From positions 1 through 64,000 of the forward strand of contig DATMML010000133.1 of assembly GCA_035570235.1 (NCBI GenBank): DNA of 64,000 nt. Reading direction: 5' to 3'. This DNA comes from Vicinamibacteria bacterium. GTDB taxonomy: Bacteria > Acidobacteriota > Vicinamibacteria > Fen-336. The translations under genes were made by a program, and so were the position numbers. Below the pieces are notes generated by a model. That model saw only the letters and a program-made list of their open reading frames with translations, searched no databases and had not been told where the DNA came from. Shown here in pieces: positions 33,880 through 42,166 of the stretch (its first letter is position 1; every line of letters begins with the position of its first letter).

Positions 33880-35084
33880 ACACTTCCCGCATCGCCTATA
33901 TCCTCTCCAGGTTCCCTTGCTACGACGAGGTGTTCCTGCTCCGCGAGATCCACGCCGTGGCCGCGCGGCTCGATACCTGGATCTTTACCTTGCGCTCCTC
34001 CCATGAACCCGTAGTCCACGATGAGGCCCGCGCCCTCCTCCCGCGTACGCTCTACGTCGCCTTTCTGGTGTCTCCCCGCATTTTGCGGGCGCACGCGCTT
34101 TTGCTCCGGCGCCGACCTCGGCGCTACCTGGCCGCGCTGGCTCGCCTCGTGGCCGGCAACTGGCGAAGCCCCGAGTTTCTGCTCAAGAACCTCGCCTTCT
34201 TTCCCAAGGCCGTGTGGCTCGCCCAGTGGGCGATCGAAAACGGAGTCACCCACGTGCACGCCGGCTGGGCGACCTACGCAGCCTCGGTCGCCCACGTGGT
34301 CTCCGGGATCTCTGGCGTACCCTTCAGCTTCTCCGGCCACGCCCACGACATCTATCTCAACACCACCCACCTCGCCGAAAAGATCCGGCACGCCGCTTTC
34401 GTCACCACCTGCACCGTCGCCAACGCCGTGCACCTCCGCGGGCTCGCTCCCGAGTGCCCATCCGCACACCTCGCCGTGATCCACCACGGCATCCGAGTCT
34501 CCGACTTCCGCCAAGCGCGGGAGGGGGATGAGCCGCTGCATATCCTTTCCGTAGGCACCCTCAACCCCCACAAGGGATTCGCATACCTGATCGATGCCCT
34601 TGCCCGTCTGGCCGGGGAGGGCCACAAGTTCCACTGTACGATCGTGGGCGGGGGACCCCTGGACGCGACCCTGCGTGCCCAGCTGACGGGCGCCCGCCTA
34701 GACGATCGCGTCACCATGACTGGGCCCCTCAAGCACGCAGACGTGCTCCCCCACTACTCCCGCGCGTCCGTCTTCGTCCTGATGGCCCAACCGGAGTGGC
34801 ACTGGGGGATCCCCAATGTCCTCATCGAGGCCCTGGCCGCCCGTTGCGCCGTGATCACCACCCGCTTTGGATCGGTGGAGGAGCTGGTGAAGGACGGAGA
34901 GACTGGACTGCTCGTGCCACCCCGCGATTCCGCCGCGCTGGCGGAGGCCATCCGCGGCCTCGCCGAAAACCAGGCGCTCCGCCGGCGGCTCGCCGAAGCC
35001 GGTCATCGGGTCGTGGCATCGGAGTTCGATCTCGAGAGGGCCACGGAGGAGTACGTTCGGCGCTTCCAGGGCCTGCCCGCATGA
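33876..35084 (+). CDS. Glycosyltransferase, family 4 (GT-B)
   Basis: The 402-residue cytosolic enzyme has the GT-B fold. The N-terminal domain includes THVHAGWATYAASVAHVVSG and SFSGHAHDIYLNTTHLAEK. The C-terminal donor site has ILSVGTLNPHKGFAYLIDAL, IVGGGPLDATLRAQL and the EX7E-like region ending NVLIEALAARCAVITTR. It is expected to add one sugar of the repeat unit. It is coupled to both neighbours by 4 bp overlaps. Confidence 0.94.
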   Translation: MNTSRIAYILSRFPCYDEVFLLREIHAVAARLDTWIFTLRSSHEPVVHDEARALLPRTLYVAFLVSPRILRAHALLLRRRPRRYLAALARLVAGNWRSPEFLLKNLAFFPKAVWLAQWAIENGVTHVHAGWATYAASVAHVVSGISGVPFSFSGHAHDIYLNTTHLAEKIRHAAFVTTCTVANAVHLRGLAPECPSAHLAVIHHGIRVSDFRQAREGDEPLHILSVGTLNPHKGFAYLIDALARLAGEGHKFHCTIVGGGPLDATLRAQLTGARLDDRVTMTGPLKHADVLPHYSRASVFVLMAQPEWHWGIPNVLIEALAARCAVITTRFGSVEELVKDGETGLLVPPRDSAALAEAIRGLAENQALRRRLAEAGHRVVASEFDLERATEEYVRRFQGLPA

Positions 35085-36241
35085 GCCTGCGTCCCATCCG
35101 GGTCGCCTTTCTGATCGACAAGCTGCACCGGGCGGGGGCCCAGGTCCACCTGGGCCAGCTCGTCTCCCGCCTCGATCGCGGTGCCTTTACACCCGAGGTC
35201 GTCTGCCTCCTCGGCGGCGGCCCGGTGGCGGATGAGCTACGCGAAAATGGGGTGAGGGTGGAGGTTCTGAGTCTCGGTCGACTCTACAGCCCCCGCGGCA
35301 TGCTCGGCCTGCCGCGCCTGGCTCGGCGCTTGCGCGCCTCAAAGCCTGACGTGCTTCACACCTACCTGACGAGCGCGAACATATATGGCGCGCTAGCCGG
35401 ACGGCTCGCCGGAGTGGGCGCGGTGGTGACCTCCCGCCGGGACACCGGCTTCTCACGCAATTGGAGGCTCCGGCTCGTCGAAGAATGCCTCATCAACCCC
35501 TTCGTGGACCGAGTGACCGCGGTCTGCCCCGCCGTCGCCACCGCAACCCGGGGGGAAAGGGGCCTTCGCAACGGGCAAATAGTAACGATACCGAACGGAG
35601 TGGACCTGACGAGGTTCGATCCCGAGCGCCACTCCCGGGCCGAGGCTCGCCACCGATGGGGCCTTCGCCCTGAGCAGGAAGCGGTGGGCGCGATCGGGAA
35701 CCTCCTGCCTGCTAAGGGGCATGCCGACTTGCTCAAGGCCGCGGCGCTCGTGGTGGCGCAGAGGCCCGACACGCATTTCTTCCTGGTGGGCGATGGTCCC
35801 CTGCGACCCGACCTCGAGGCCCTTGCCGACCAACTGGGCATCCGCGGACGCGTGGTCTTCACGGGACCCCTTCAGGATGTGTCCTCCGTCCTGGCCATGC
35901 TGGACGTCGTGGTCCTACCCTCCCACCACGAAGGCCTCTCCAACGTTCTGCTCGAGTCCATGGCCATGGCACGGCCCGTGGTAGCGACCGCCGCGGGTGG
36001 GAATCCCGATGTGGTTCGCGATGGGGTAAACGGTCGCCTGGTCCCGACCCGCGACCCCCAGGCCCTTGCTGCGGCGATCCTCGCTCTCCTCGAGGATTCC
36101 CCCGCGGCGGCATCCCTGGGGCGCGAAGCGCGGCGCTTGGTTGGGCGCGAATTCAGCCTGGAACGCATGGTTGCCGGCTATGAGGTCTTCTACCGCGACC
36201 TCGTGGAGTCGCGGCGGGCCGCCTCCGCGCCCTCCTCGTAG
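35081..36241 (+). CDS. Glycosyltransferase, family 4 (GT-B), last gene of the plus-strand run
   Basis: From ATG 35081 the 386-residue protein shows VAFLIDKLHRAGAQVHLGQL at the N-terminus, VVTSRRDTGFSRNWRL, then NGVDLTRFDP, AIGNLLPAKGHADLLKAA and the donor-binding HHEGLSNVLLESMAMARPVV. Its 3' end overlaps the convergent minus-strand glycosyltransferase by 52 bp. That means the last 17 codons of each gene are read on both strands and no terminator can lie between them. Confidence 0.94.
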   Translation: MSLRPIRVAFLIDKLHRAGAQVHLGQLVSRLDRGAFTPEVVCLLGGGPVADELRENGVRVEVLSLGRLYSPRGMLGLPRLARRLRASKPDVLHTYLTSANIYGALAGRLAGVGAVVTSRRDTGFSRNWRLRLVEECLINPFVDRVTAVCPAVATATRGERGLRNGQIVTIPNGVDLTRFDPERHSRAEARHRWGLRPEQEAVGAIGNLLPAKGHADLLKAAALVVAQRPDTHFFLVGDGPLRPDLEALADQLGIRGRVVFTGPLQDVSSVLAMLDVVVLPSHHEGLSNVLLESMAMARPVVATAAGGNPDVVRDGVNGRLVPTRDPQALAAAILALLEDSPAAASLGREARRLVGREFSLERMVAGYEVFYRDLVESRRAASAPSS

Positions 36242-37317
36242 AGCTGCTCGTGGGCCGCCACCATGCGCGCGACCGTGAAGAGCTCCTCCACCCGGCGATG
36301 CGCCGCCTCCCGGATCGCGGCCGCCCGGGCCCGGTCCCCGAGGAGCCCGATGAGCGCCTCTGCCAACGCGTCGGGCTGTCCGGGCGGCACCAGGAGACCG
36401 GTCCGGCCATCGGTTATCAGCTCCGGGGTGCCTCCGACCTCGGTGGCGATCACGGGCACCCCAGCTGCCATTGCCTCCAGCATGGCCATCGAGAGCCCTT
36501 CCCGTACCGACGAGAAGAGCACGGCGTCCAGACCCGCCAGCAGTTCCGAGACGTCCGTGCGCAGGCCGGCGAACACCACGCGTCTCTCCAGGCCGAGCCG
36601 TCGAGCCTCGCCCTCCAACTCGGACCGCAGGGGGCCGTCGCCGACCACGAGGCCGCGCAGGGCGGGGACGCGCAGCGCGGCCCGGGCCAGGGCCTGCAGG
36701 AAGACCTCCGGTGCCTTGGCGGGCACGAGCCGACCGATCAGCGCCACCACCGGCTCTTCCGCTCCCAGACCGAGGTCCCGCCAAGCCGGGCCGCGGTGCC
36801 GCGAGGGGGCGGCACGGATCTCCACCCCGTTGTAGATGACCTGCCACCGCCCACGACCGACCCCGTGGCCCTCGTAGAACTCCCGCACCTCTTGCGAGAC
36901 CGCCACCAGGCGGGTAGTGGCGAGGGCCAGGGCGCGGTCGATCATGAAGTGATGCACCCTCTTCCAGGAGTCAACGTTGTGCTCGGTGGTCACGACCACG
37001 GGAATCCGGGCCCAGAGCCCGGCCAGCCGCCCCCAAAAGTTCGCTCCCCAGAGATGCGTGTGGACCGTCTGCACTCCGCGGGAGGAGAGGAGCCGGGCGA
37101 GCCGGTGAGCCGCCCCGCCGTCGAGGGGGCCCCGCTTGCCGAGGGAGACGACCTCGATCCCCGCCTTCTCGGCCTGGGTCGCGAAGGGCCCCGGCTCGTC
37201 AAGGCAGCAGATGAGGGGCTCGAAGCGTCGGCGGTCGAGCCCCGCGGCCAGGCGAATCACGACCTGCTCCGCCCCCCCGAGCCCGAGCGACCAGATCGCG
37301 TAGGCGACCCTGATCAA
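36190..37317 (-). CDS. Glycosyltransferase, family 4 (GT-B), convergent
   Basis: The 375-residue enzyme starts at TTG 37315-37317 (IRVAYAIWSLGLGGAEQVVI follows), preceded by a strong AAAGGAAGG. An open frame goes further upstream but is not needed. Features are PVVVTTEHNVDSWKRVHHF, NGVEIRAAPS, LIGRLVPAKAPEVFLQAL, VVGDGPLRSELE and REGLSMAMLEAMAAGVPVIA. It diverges from the SGNH hydrolase gene by 50 bp. It may serve the same polymer under separate control, or another glycoconjugate. Confidence 0.93.
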   Translation of the reverse strand: MIRVAYAIWSLGLGGAEQVVIRLAAGLDRRRFEPLICCLDEPGPFATQAEKAGIEVVSLGKRGPLDGGAAHRLARLLSSRGVQTVHTHLWGANFWGRLAGLWARIPVVVTTEHNVDSWKRVHHFMIDRALALATTRLVAVSQEVREFYEGHGVGRGRWQVIYNGVEIRAAPSRHRGPAWRDLGLGAEEPVVALIGRLVPAKAPEVFLQALARAALRVPALRGLVVGDGPLRSELEGEARRLGLERRVVFAGLRTDVSELLAGLDAVLFSSVREGLSMAMLEAMAAGVPVIATEVGGTPELITDGRTGLLVPPGQPDALAEALIGLLGDRARAAAIREAAHRRVEELFTVARMVAAHEQLYEEGAEAARRDSTRSR

Positions 37318-37367
37318 GGCCGGGCCTTCCTTTCCCGCGCGGTCCGGCCGCTTGGGCGAACGAGGCC

Positions 37368-38483
37368 TTGAGAGTGAGGGCCTGGCGCGCGAACCTCGCC
37401 TTGGCCGCCTTCGGCGCGGCCGCGGCCCTCGGCTTGGGCGAGATCGTCGCCCGCGTTGCCCCCCCGCTCGCCCGCAAAGCAGCCGCGCGCCAGGCCGTCC
37501 TGGAGCGCCAATTCGAGGTCCACCCACGGGGGCTTTATCACCTGGACGACCAGTCGTTCTGGACGCTCACCCCCGGCTTTTCTGGGCGCTTTGTGCGCCC
37601 CTACTTTGACATTGAAGTGCGGGCTAACAGCAAGGGGCTGCGGGACCGCGAGTACTCCGCCAAGAGCTCCGGGATCTTCCGGACCCTCGGGCTCGGGGAT
37701 TCTTTTGCCTTCGGGTGGGGTGTTCCCCTGGAGGCCAGCTTCTTCAAACGGCTGGAGCTGCTTCTGAACGGAGCCCCCACCGGAAGGGTCCATGAAGTGG
37801 TGAACGCGGGGATTCCCGGCTATGGCACCTACGAGGCTCTCCGCCTCCTGACCTCCGTGGGCCTCGGCTACGAATCGGACCTCGTGATTCTCGCCTTCTA
37901 CGAGGGCAACGATTACCTGAACAACGCCGATGCCCCCCGAAGACGCGCGATCGTCGACGGCTACCTGAGCGACGCCCCGTCCTGGGAGCGTTCGGGCCTC
38001 ACTCGATTTGCCCTCCGCCACAGCGCGCTTTTTGCGGTCCTGGATGGGCAGTGGTCGGGAGTGGGGGAGAAGCGTGCCTTCCGTGCCTCGGTTGAGAAGA
38101 CCAAGCGCTACCTCCTGGAGATGCGAAGGGTGCTCGCGGTGCGGAACACACCGCTCGTGCTCGTGTTCATCCCCGATCAAGATGCGGAGGCCTACGCTCG
38201 ATCGCCGCTCTTGCGGCTCTCGGACCGGCTCCTGCGGGGCGAGGAATTCTTCGGCCAGCGCGCCGAGCTGGAGGCATTCTGCCGCGATCAGGGGATCGGG
38301 TTCTGCCGCCTGTCCGTGGCATTCGAGGACCGCCCCGAGTCTCCCCGCCTGCGACTTTCGTCCATGGATAGCCATCTCAACGCGCGCGGGCACCGTCTGG
38401 CGGCGGAGGAGATCCACGCCTGGCTCTCCGCTCATCCTTGGGCCCTGGAGGGGAAGATGCCCCCTCCCGGGGGCCCGCCCTAG
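37368..38483 (+). CDS. Membrane-anchored SGNH/GDSL hydrolase
   Basis: The 371-residue protein has an N-terminal membrane segment (about residues 8-25), then an SGNH hydrolase fold. The catalytic serine is in GLGDSFAFGWGV, a block with FYEGNDYLNN carries the GxND signature, and the C-terminal DSHLNARGHRLAA holds the Asp and His. TTG 37368 or GTG 37374 may be the start. Such enzymes often add or remove O-acetyl groups on exported polysaccharides. A deacylase or acetyltransferase acting in the periplasm is the best guess. Confidence 0.85.
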   Translation: MRVRAWRANLALAAFGAAAALGLGEIVARVAPPLARKAAARQAVLERQFEVHPRGLYHLDDQSFWTLTPGFSGRFVRPYFDIEVRANSKGLRDREYSAKSSGIFRTLGLGDSFAFGWGVPLEASFFKRLELLLNGAPTGRVHEVVNAGIPGYGTYEALRLLTSVGLGYESDLVILAFYEGNDYLNNADAPRRRAIVDGYLSDAPSWERSGLTRFALRHSALFAVLDGQWSGVGEKRAFRASVEKTKRYLLEMRRVLAVRNTPLVLVFIPDQDAEAYARSPLLRLSDRLLRGEEFFGQRAELEAFCRDQGIGFCRLSVAFEDRPESPRLRLSSMDSHLNARGHRLAAEEIHAWLSAHPWALEGKMPPPGGPP

Positions 38484-39346
38484 AGCGCCTCCCGAGCGGC
38501 CACGTGGCAAGCCCAGTCGGCGAGAAGGGCCACAAGCCGCTGCTGGGCCGCGGCCGGGGTGAAGACGTGGTCCGTGCGCGTGATCACCTCGAGCTGTGCC
38601 CTCCCCCGCGCCATCGCCTTCCGGACCTCCCGGCGCAGAAGAGTCCGGTAGTTGTGGTAGGCGGGGCTCTCCGCGGAGTACACGAGGCAGAGATCGACCC
38701 CCCGCTCGGTGAGCCTCCGGAGCTGCGCCAGAACCTCCTCCCGGGAAGGAACGACGGCCTCTGTGATCACGGATTGTGCCCCAGGCACGGGATCGGCTTC
38801 CCCACTCGCCCTCGTCCGCTCCCTGAGCATTTCCCAGAGCTCGCTCCGCCCGCGGAGCAGGCGCCACCAGGCGAGGGGGTTCAGGATCTTCCGTCGATAG
38901 GAGTAAAGAAGGAACCCGGGAGCGGGAATGCCATACGGTTCGATGAGGGCCGTACCCACCACCCGCTCGTCGAGTCCAGCTGCGCGGAGGGCATTGTCGG
39001 CGCCGGAGCAGATGCCGATCAGAAGGAATGATTGTGCCCCCCGCGAGCTAGCGAGGAGGTCCATCCCCTGGCGCGTTTCCGCCACTGCCGACTCCACAAA
39101 TGGCGTGGGGTCGCGGCGGGAGCGGCTGTCACCCAGGCCGGAAAAGTCGAAGCGCATCGAGACGAAGCCATGGCGCGCCAGCTCGCGAGCGAGGCGCACG
39201 TGGATGCGGTTGGGACCCACTCGGTGCAAGACGCCGGCGTTCAGGAAGATGACGGCGGGTCGCTCCCGCCCGAGCGCCCCAGAGGGTTCGGTGATCACGG
39301 CTACCAAGGACTTCTCTTCGCCAAAAAGGAGCGCCCCTTCTTTCAC
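38480..39346 (-). CDS. Alpha/beta hydrolase resembling exosortase-associated hydrolase 1
   Basis: The start GTG 39344-39346 overlaps the stop of the upstream hydrolase gene (GTGA), giving 288 residues. The fold shows AVIFLNAGVLHRVGPNRIHV, FVSMRFDFSGLGDS, then the nucleophile elbow LIGICSGADNAL with cysteine in the usual serine position. A late histidine is in RTDHVFTPAA. This pattern resembles the hydrolases found in PEP-CTERM/exosortase loci. Here no exosortase is nearby and the gene lies downstream of a polyketide synthase without thioesterase, so acyl release or acyl transfer is a possible role. That is inference. Confidence 0.82.
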   Translation of the reverse strand: MKEGALLFGEEKSLVAVITEPSGALGRERPAVIFLNAGVLHRVGPNRIHVRLARELARHGFVSMRFDFSGLGDSRSRRDPTPFVESAVAETRQGMDLLASSRGAQSFLLIGICSGADNALRAAGLDERVVGTALIEPYGIPAPGFLLYSYRRKILNPLAWWRLLRGRSELWEMLRERTRASGEADPVPGAQSVITEAVVPSREEVLAQLRRLTERGVDLCLVYSAESPAYHNYRTLLRREVRKAMARGRAQLEVITRTDHVFTPAAAQQRLVALLADWACHVAAREAL

Positions 39347-40110
39347 GTGCAGGCGCCCTCCAGCCAGGTGGTAACGGCACTGAGGAGCTGAGCGGGCACG
39401 AAAGCCCGGCCCATCCCTTCGGCGGGCAGCCATACCGGTGCGGGCGGGAAGCGCTGATGTTCCACTCCCGCCGCTCCTCTCCAGAGAGGCGGCTCGCCTT
39501 CCCCATCCCCACTGTTGACCACCAGCACGCGGCGGGCGGGTCCGTGGGCGAGACCCAGGAGGCCCACTCTCTCGAGGTCAGCCGCCAGTTCATCGCGCAG
39601 GGGAAACCCCAGCGCCTCGTTGGGCTGGGCGATCGCGCCCGGGGCGTGCTCGTGCGTCCAGGCCTCATGCGTTTCTCGTAGCTCGCGCAGGTAGGCGGCA
39701 CCTTGGACCACGGGGTCCCAGAGCACGAGGGCTTCCACACCTCCGAGGCGAGCCGCGCAGAGGCCGGCCAGCGTCCCCCCTAGGCGCAGGCCGATCAAGG
39801 CCACCCTGGAGAGGCCCGTAGACTCGCGAAGCTCCGCCACCGCGGCCACGGTGTCGGCAAGCCACTCCTCCCAGCGAGCCTCTTCCCCTTCCCCCGCTGA
39901 GTCCCCGCAGCCGTGATAGTCGAAGCGCAACGCGGGCAGCCCCGCCTCGGCGAGGCGCTCCCCTAGCTCGCGGAGCGAGCGATGCGCGCGTAGGTACTCC
40001 TGCCCGAAGGGAGCACAGACGACCACACCCGTGCGCCGGCTGGAGCTGCGTGGCGCGTGATAGACCCCGAAGAGGGGCCGAGCGGAGTCTCCGAAATAGA
40101 AGGGTTGCAC
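39343..40110 (-). CDS. Alpha/beta hydrolase-like protein resembling exosortase-associated hydrolase 2
   Basis: The 255-residue product starts with GTG. It has VVVCAPFGQEYLRAHRSLRE, ALRFDYHGCGDSAGEGEEAR and an elbow GLRLGGTLAGLCAARLG, in which the nucleophile position is arginine. No catalytic histidine is evident near the C-terminus (FVPAQLLSAVTTWLEG). That matches my memory of the exosortase hydrolase 2 family, which keeps the fold but not the triad. It is probably a partner of hydrolase 1, to which it is translationally coupled. Confidence 0.8.
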   Translation of the reverse strand: MQPFYFGDSARPLFGVYHAPRSSSRRTGVVVCAPFGQEYLRAHRSLRELGERLAEAGLPALRFDYHGCGDSAGEGEEARWEEWLADTVAAVAELRESTGLSRVALIGLRLGGTLAGLCAARLGGVEALVLWDPVVQGAAYLRELRETHEAWTHEHAPGAIAQPNEALGFPLRDELAADLERVGLLGLAHGPARRVLVVNSGDGEGEPPLWRGAAGVEHQRFPPAPVWLPAEGMGRAFVPAQLLSAVTTWLEGACT

Positions 40111-40237
40111 CGAGGAACGGGGCGAGCAAGAACCCGCAACGGCGAGGCTAACACGGAAGACTGGGCCTGTCCACGCGGGCAGGAGCAGACGGCCCGGTGC
40201 GGATATGCTTGCGGTCCCGGCCCCCTGCGCCTGAAGA

Positions 40238-40259
40238 GGGGCGGCGACCGCGCCGCCCC
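40238..40259 (-). terminator. GC hairpin after the beta-propeller gene
   Basis: GGGGCGGC (40238-40245) pairs with GCCGCCCC (40252-40259) around a 6-base loop. It begins 8 bp beyond the stop of the minus-strand gene, a likely terminator without a T tract. Confidence 0.6.
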
Positions 40260-40266
40260 CGCGGGC

Positions 40267-41886
40267 TCAGGGCGAGAACGTGAACACGGCACTCGCGGAA
40301 GCGAGCACATCCCCGGGTTCGAAAAGGTTGTCAAGCAGCGAGCCGGGACGCACCGCGGCCAGGACCCAGGCGTACGTTCCCGGCGTCTCACTGCCCGTCC
40401 AGGTGTAGGTGAGAAATGGCTGGTTGAGCTGGAAGGGTGCAGAAAGGTCGACGCCCGCGGCGACCGGAACCAGGCTCGAAGGCTGGGAGAGCCGCCCCCG
40501 CTTGGGCCCCTGGGGGGTGAGAAGCACCACCTGGTCGCCGTCCGGAAGCACCTCGAAAAGCAGGAGGTCCACCTGCGCGGCCCGCCCGATGTTCGTGATC
40601 GACAGCGACGCGCTGAGGGAGCTCTTCGTCGCGTAGCGGGACTTGTCGGTGGACACCCCGAGGCGGAGCCCAAGGTCGGAGGGCAGTTCCAGGACGTAGG
40701 TGTCCACACTAAACCCGTTGCCCCAGTCGCTTCCGAAGATGGCCCGCGTGCCGCTCGGGCTCGCGACTACATGCGGCTCCGCCCAGTAGTTGTTGCTGAG
40801 GTGGGTGTTGTTGTTGCCAAAGCTCCGGTGGTGGGCAGCGCGGCAGACCCGACCGGTGTTCGTATCCGCTATGACGATCTCGTTGTCGAGGACACCCGCC
40901 CCCGAGGGGTTGCCCACGATCGACAGGAATACCCAGCCTGGGTTTCGGTAGTCGAGGGCGGAGACGTGTGTCCCCGACGGTGGGTACGGATAGCCCGTCG
41001 ACGGCCCGACCACCACTCGGGAGCTACCGTCGGTCAGGTCGAAGCTCACGAGGGAGCCTAACCCGCTCCCCGCTGGTCCGGGATCGAAGGCCACGGTCTC
41101 GTACGTGTCGTGGCCGTTGGTCATCTGCCCCTGGGACGCGTGCTCGTAAGGACTTGCCAGGTCCAACTTCCGCTGCACGTTCAGACCCGGGTCCAGGACC
41201 CAGCCATCCATGACTACCCTCGCTCCGCTGGCCGAGGCCTGCGGAGCATCGAGGGTCGTCGTCCCCATGCCGGTGACGGCGTCGCTTCCGATCTGGTAGA
41301 CAAAGACCGTGGAGTCACACTTGAGACCGATCGTGTTGGAGTCCCAGGAGGTAAACATCGGGTCACTTCCACCACTGATGGGCCCTGAGCAAAAGTTGAA
41401 CGAATGCACCGTTTCCCGCGTGTCACTCGACACGTGGTAGCGCAGGAGGCTCTTGCCGCTCAAGTAGAAAAGCACGTCCGGGTCGGTGGTGTGCCAGTAC
41501 ACCTGCTCGATGTCGTTGGGGGCGATGTCGAGGGAGCGCAGGAAGCGGTAGGAACGGCCATCGTAGAGCTCATGGCCACGACCCACGTGGTAGAGGAGTA
41601 GCCGCGACTCGTCCGCGTTCCACGCCGAGATGGTCGAATAGATGGGCACGATTGCGGCGTCCGAGCCGGGCACGCTGCCCGCGGCCGTGATCCGGCGGAC
41701 CGTCCCTCCGAACTCCGGATCCACAACGGTCTGGCCCACGGCGGGCTGGGTGAGCGAGCTCAGGGGATGCGGGAGCTTATCAAGAACGAGCCCTTGACAC
41801 AGATCGGATGGGGCCGCGGGTGGGGCGGTGAAGGCCAGGCTCGAGAGCCCTAGGGCCAGGTGAAGGGACTGGCGCAAATACTTCAT
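40267..41886 (-). CDS. Secreted beta-propeller-like protein of unknown function
   Basis: ATG 41884-41886 gives 539 residues with a signal peptide (MKYLRQSLHLALGLSSLAF). Upstream codons in frame are not needed. The middle part has repeated beta-rich units such as STISAWNADESRLLLYHVGR and WDSNTIGLKCDSTVFVYQIG. A block THLSNNYWAEPHVVASPSGT reads like a WD40/TolB-like propeller, and a C-terminal Ig-like domain follows (LSASLSITNIGRAAQVDLLL). It is bounded by terminators on both sides, so it is probably its own transcript. No enzymatic motif is seen. It may bind a surface polymer or secreted product. Confidence 0.75.
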   Translation of the reverse strand: MKYLRQSLHLALGLSSLAFTAPPAAPSDLCQGLVLDKLPHPLSSLTQPAVGQTVVDPEFGGTVRRITAAGSVPGSDAAIVPIYSTISAWNADESRLLLYHVGRGHELYDGRSYRFLRSLDIAPNDIEQVYWHTTDPDVLFYLSGKSLLRYHVSSDTRETVHSFNFCSGPISGGSDPMFTSWDSNTIGLKCDSTVFVYQIGSDAVTGMGTTTLDAPQASASGARVVMDGWVLDPGLNVQRKLDLASPYEHASQGQMTNGHDTYETVAFDPGPAGSGLGSLVSFDLTDGSSRVVVGPSTGYPYPPSGTHVSALDYRNPGWVFLSIVGNPSGAGVLDNEIVIADTNTGRVCRAAHHRSFGNNNTHLSNNYWAEPHVVASPSGTRAIFGSDWGNGFSVDTYVLELPSDLGLRLGVSTDKSRYATKSSLSASLSITNIGRAAQVDLLLFEVLPDGDQVVLLTPQGPKRGRLSQPSSLVPVAAGVDLSAPFQLNQPFLTYTWTGSETPGTYAWVLAAVRPGSLLDNLFEPGDVLASASAVFTFSP

Positions 41887-42166
41887 GTTGCCTTGGGTTC
41901 CTATCGAAGGCGCTGGCCGAGACGAGGTCGGCCAGCAGGTCACCGTCGCGGCGCGAGGCGCGACGGCACCTCCACCCGGCTCTGACGACGCCGCTTCGGC
42001 CCGCAGCCTCGCGCCTCAGTGAGGGAAGCCGAGACGGCGCACCGACGGCCCATCCCCTTGGGCGGGAGGGCTCCCGCCGAGGGACGGCCTATTGTCCTTG
42101 GGCTAGGGGGGCCCGGACAGTGAGGGCCCTCACAGTGTGAGGGCCCTCACAGAGGCCGGCAATCGC
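41887..42166. other. Spacer between the PKS operon and the beta-propeller gene, with hairpins
   Basis: These 280 bp hold the tandem palindromes described separately and a second hairpin, GGCGGGAG/CTCCCGCC at 42061-42078. Both follow the last PKS stop in the direction of transcription. The promoter of the propeller gene should lie between about 41890 and 42060, but no clear boxes stand out. Confidence 0.55.
42120..42150 (-). terminator. Tandem 14-bp perfect palindromes, terminator of the PKS operon
   Basis: GTGAGGGCCCTCAC occurs twice, at 42120-42133 and 42137-42150, separated by AGT. Each copy is a perfect palindrome, and the two copies can also pair with each other into one 14 bp stem with a 3-base loop. 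The structure starts 16 bp after the last PKS stop. A second hairpin follows at 42078-42061. Confidence 0.7.

Noticed and set aside
16538-40110. Exosortase/PEP-CTERM system
   Set aside because: Hydrolases, beta-barrel and polysaccharide genes fit such loci, but no exosortase protein or PEP-CTERM tail is found in the window.
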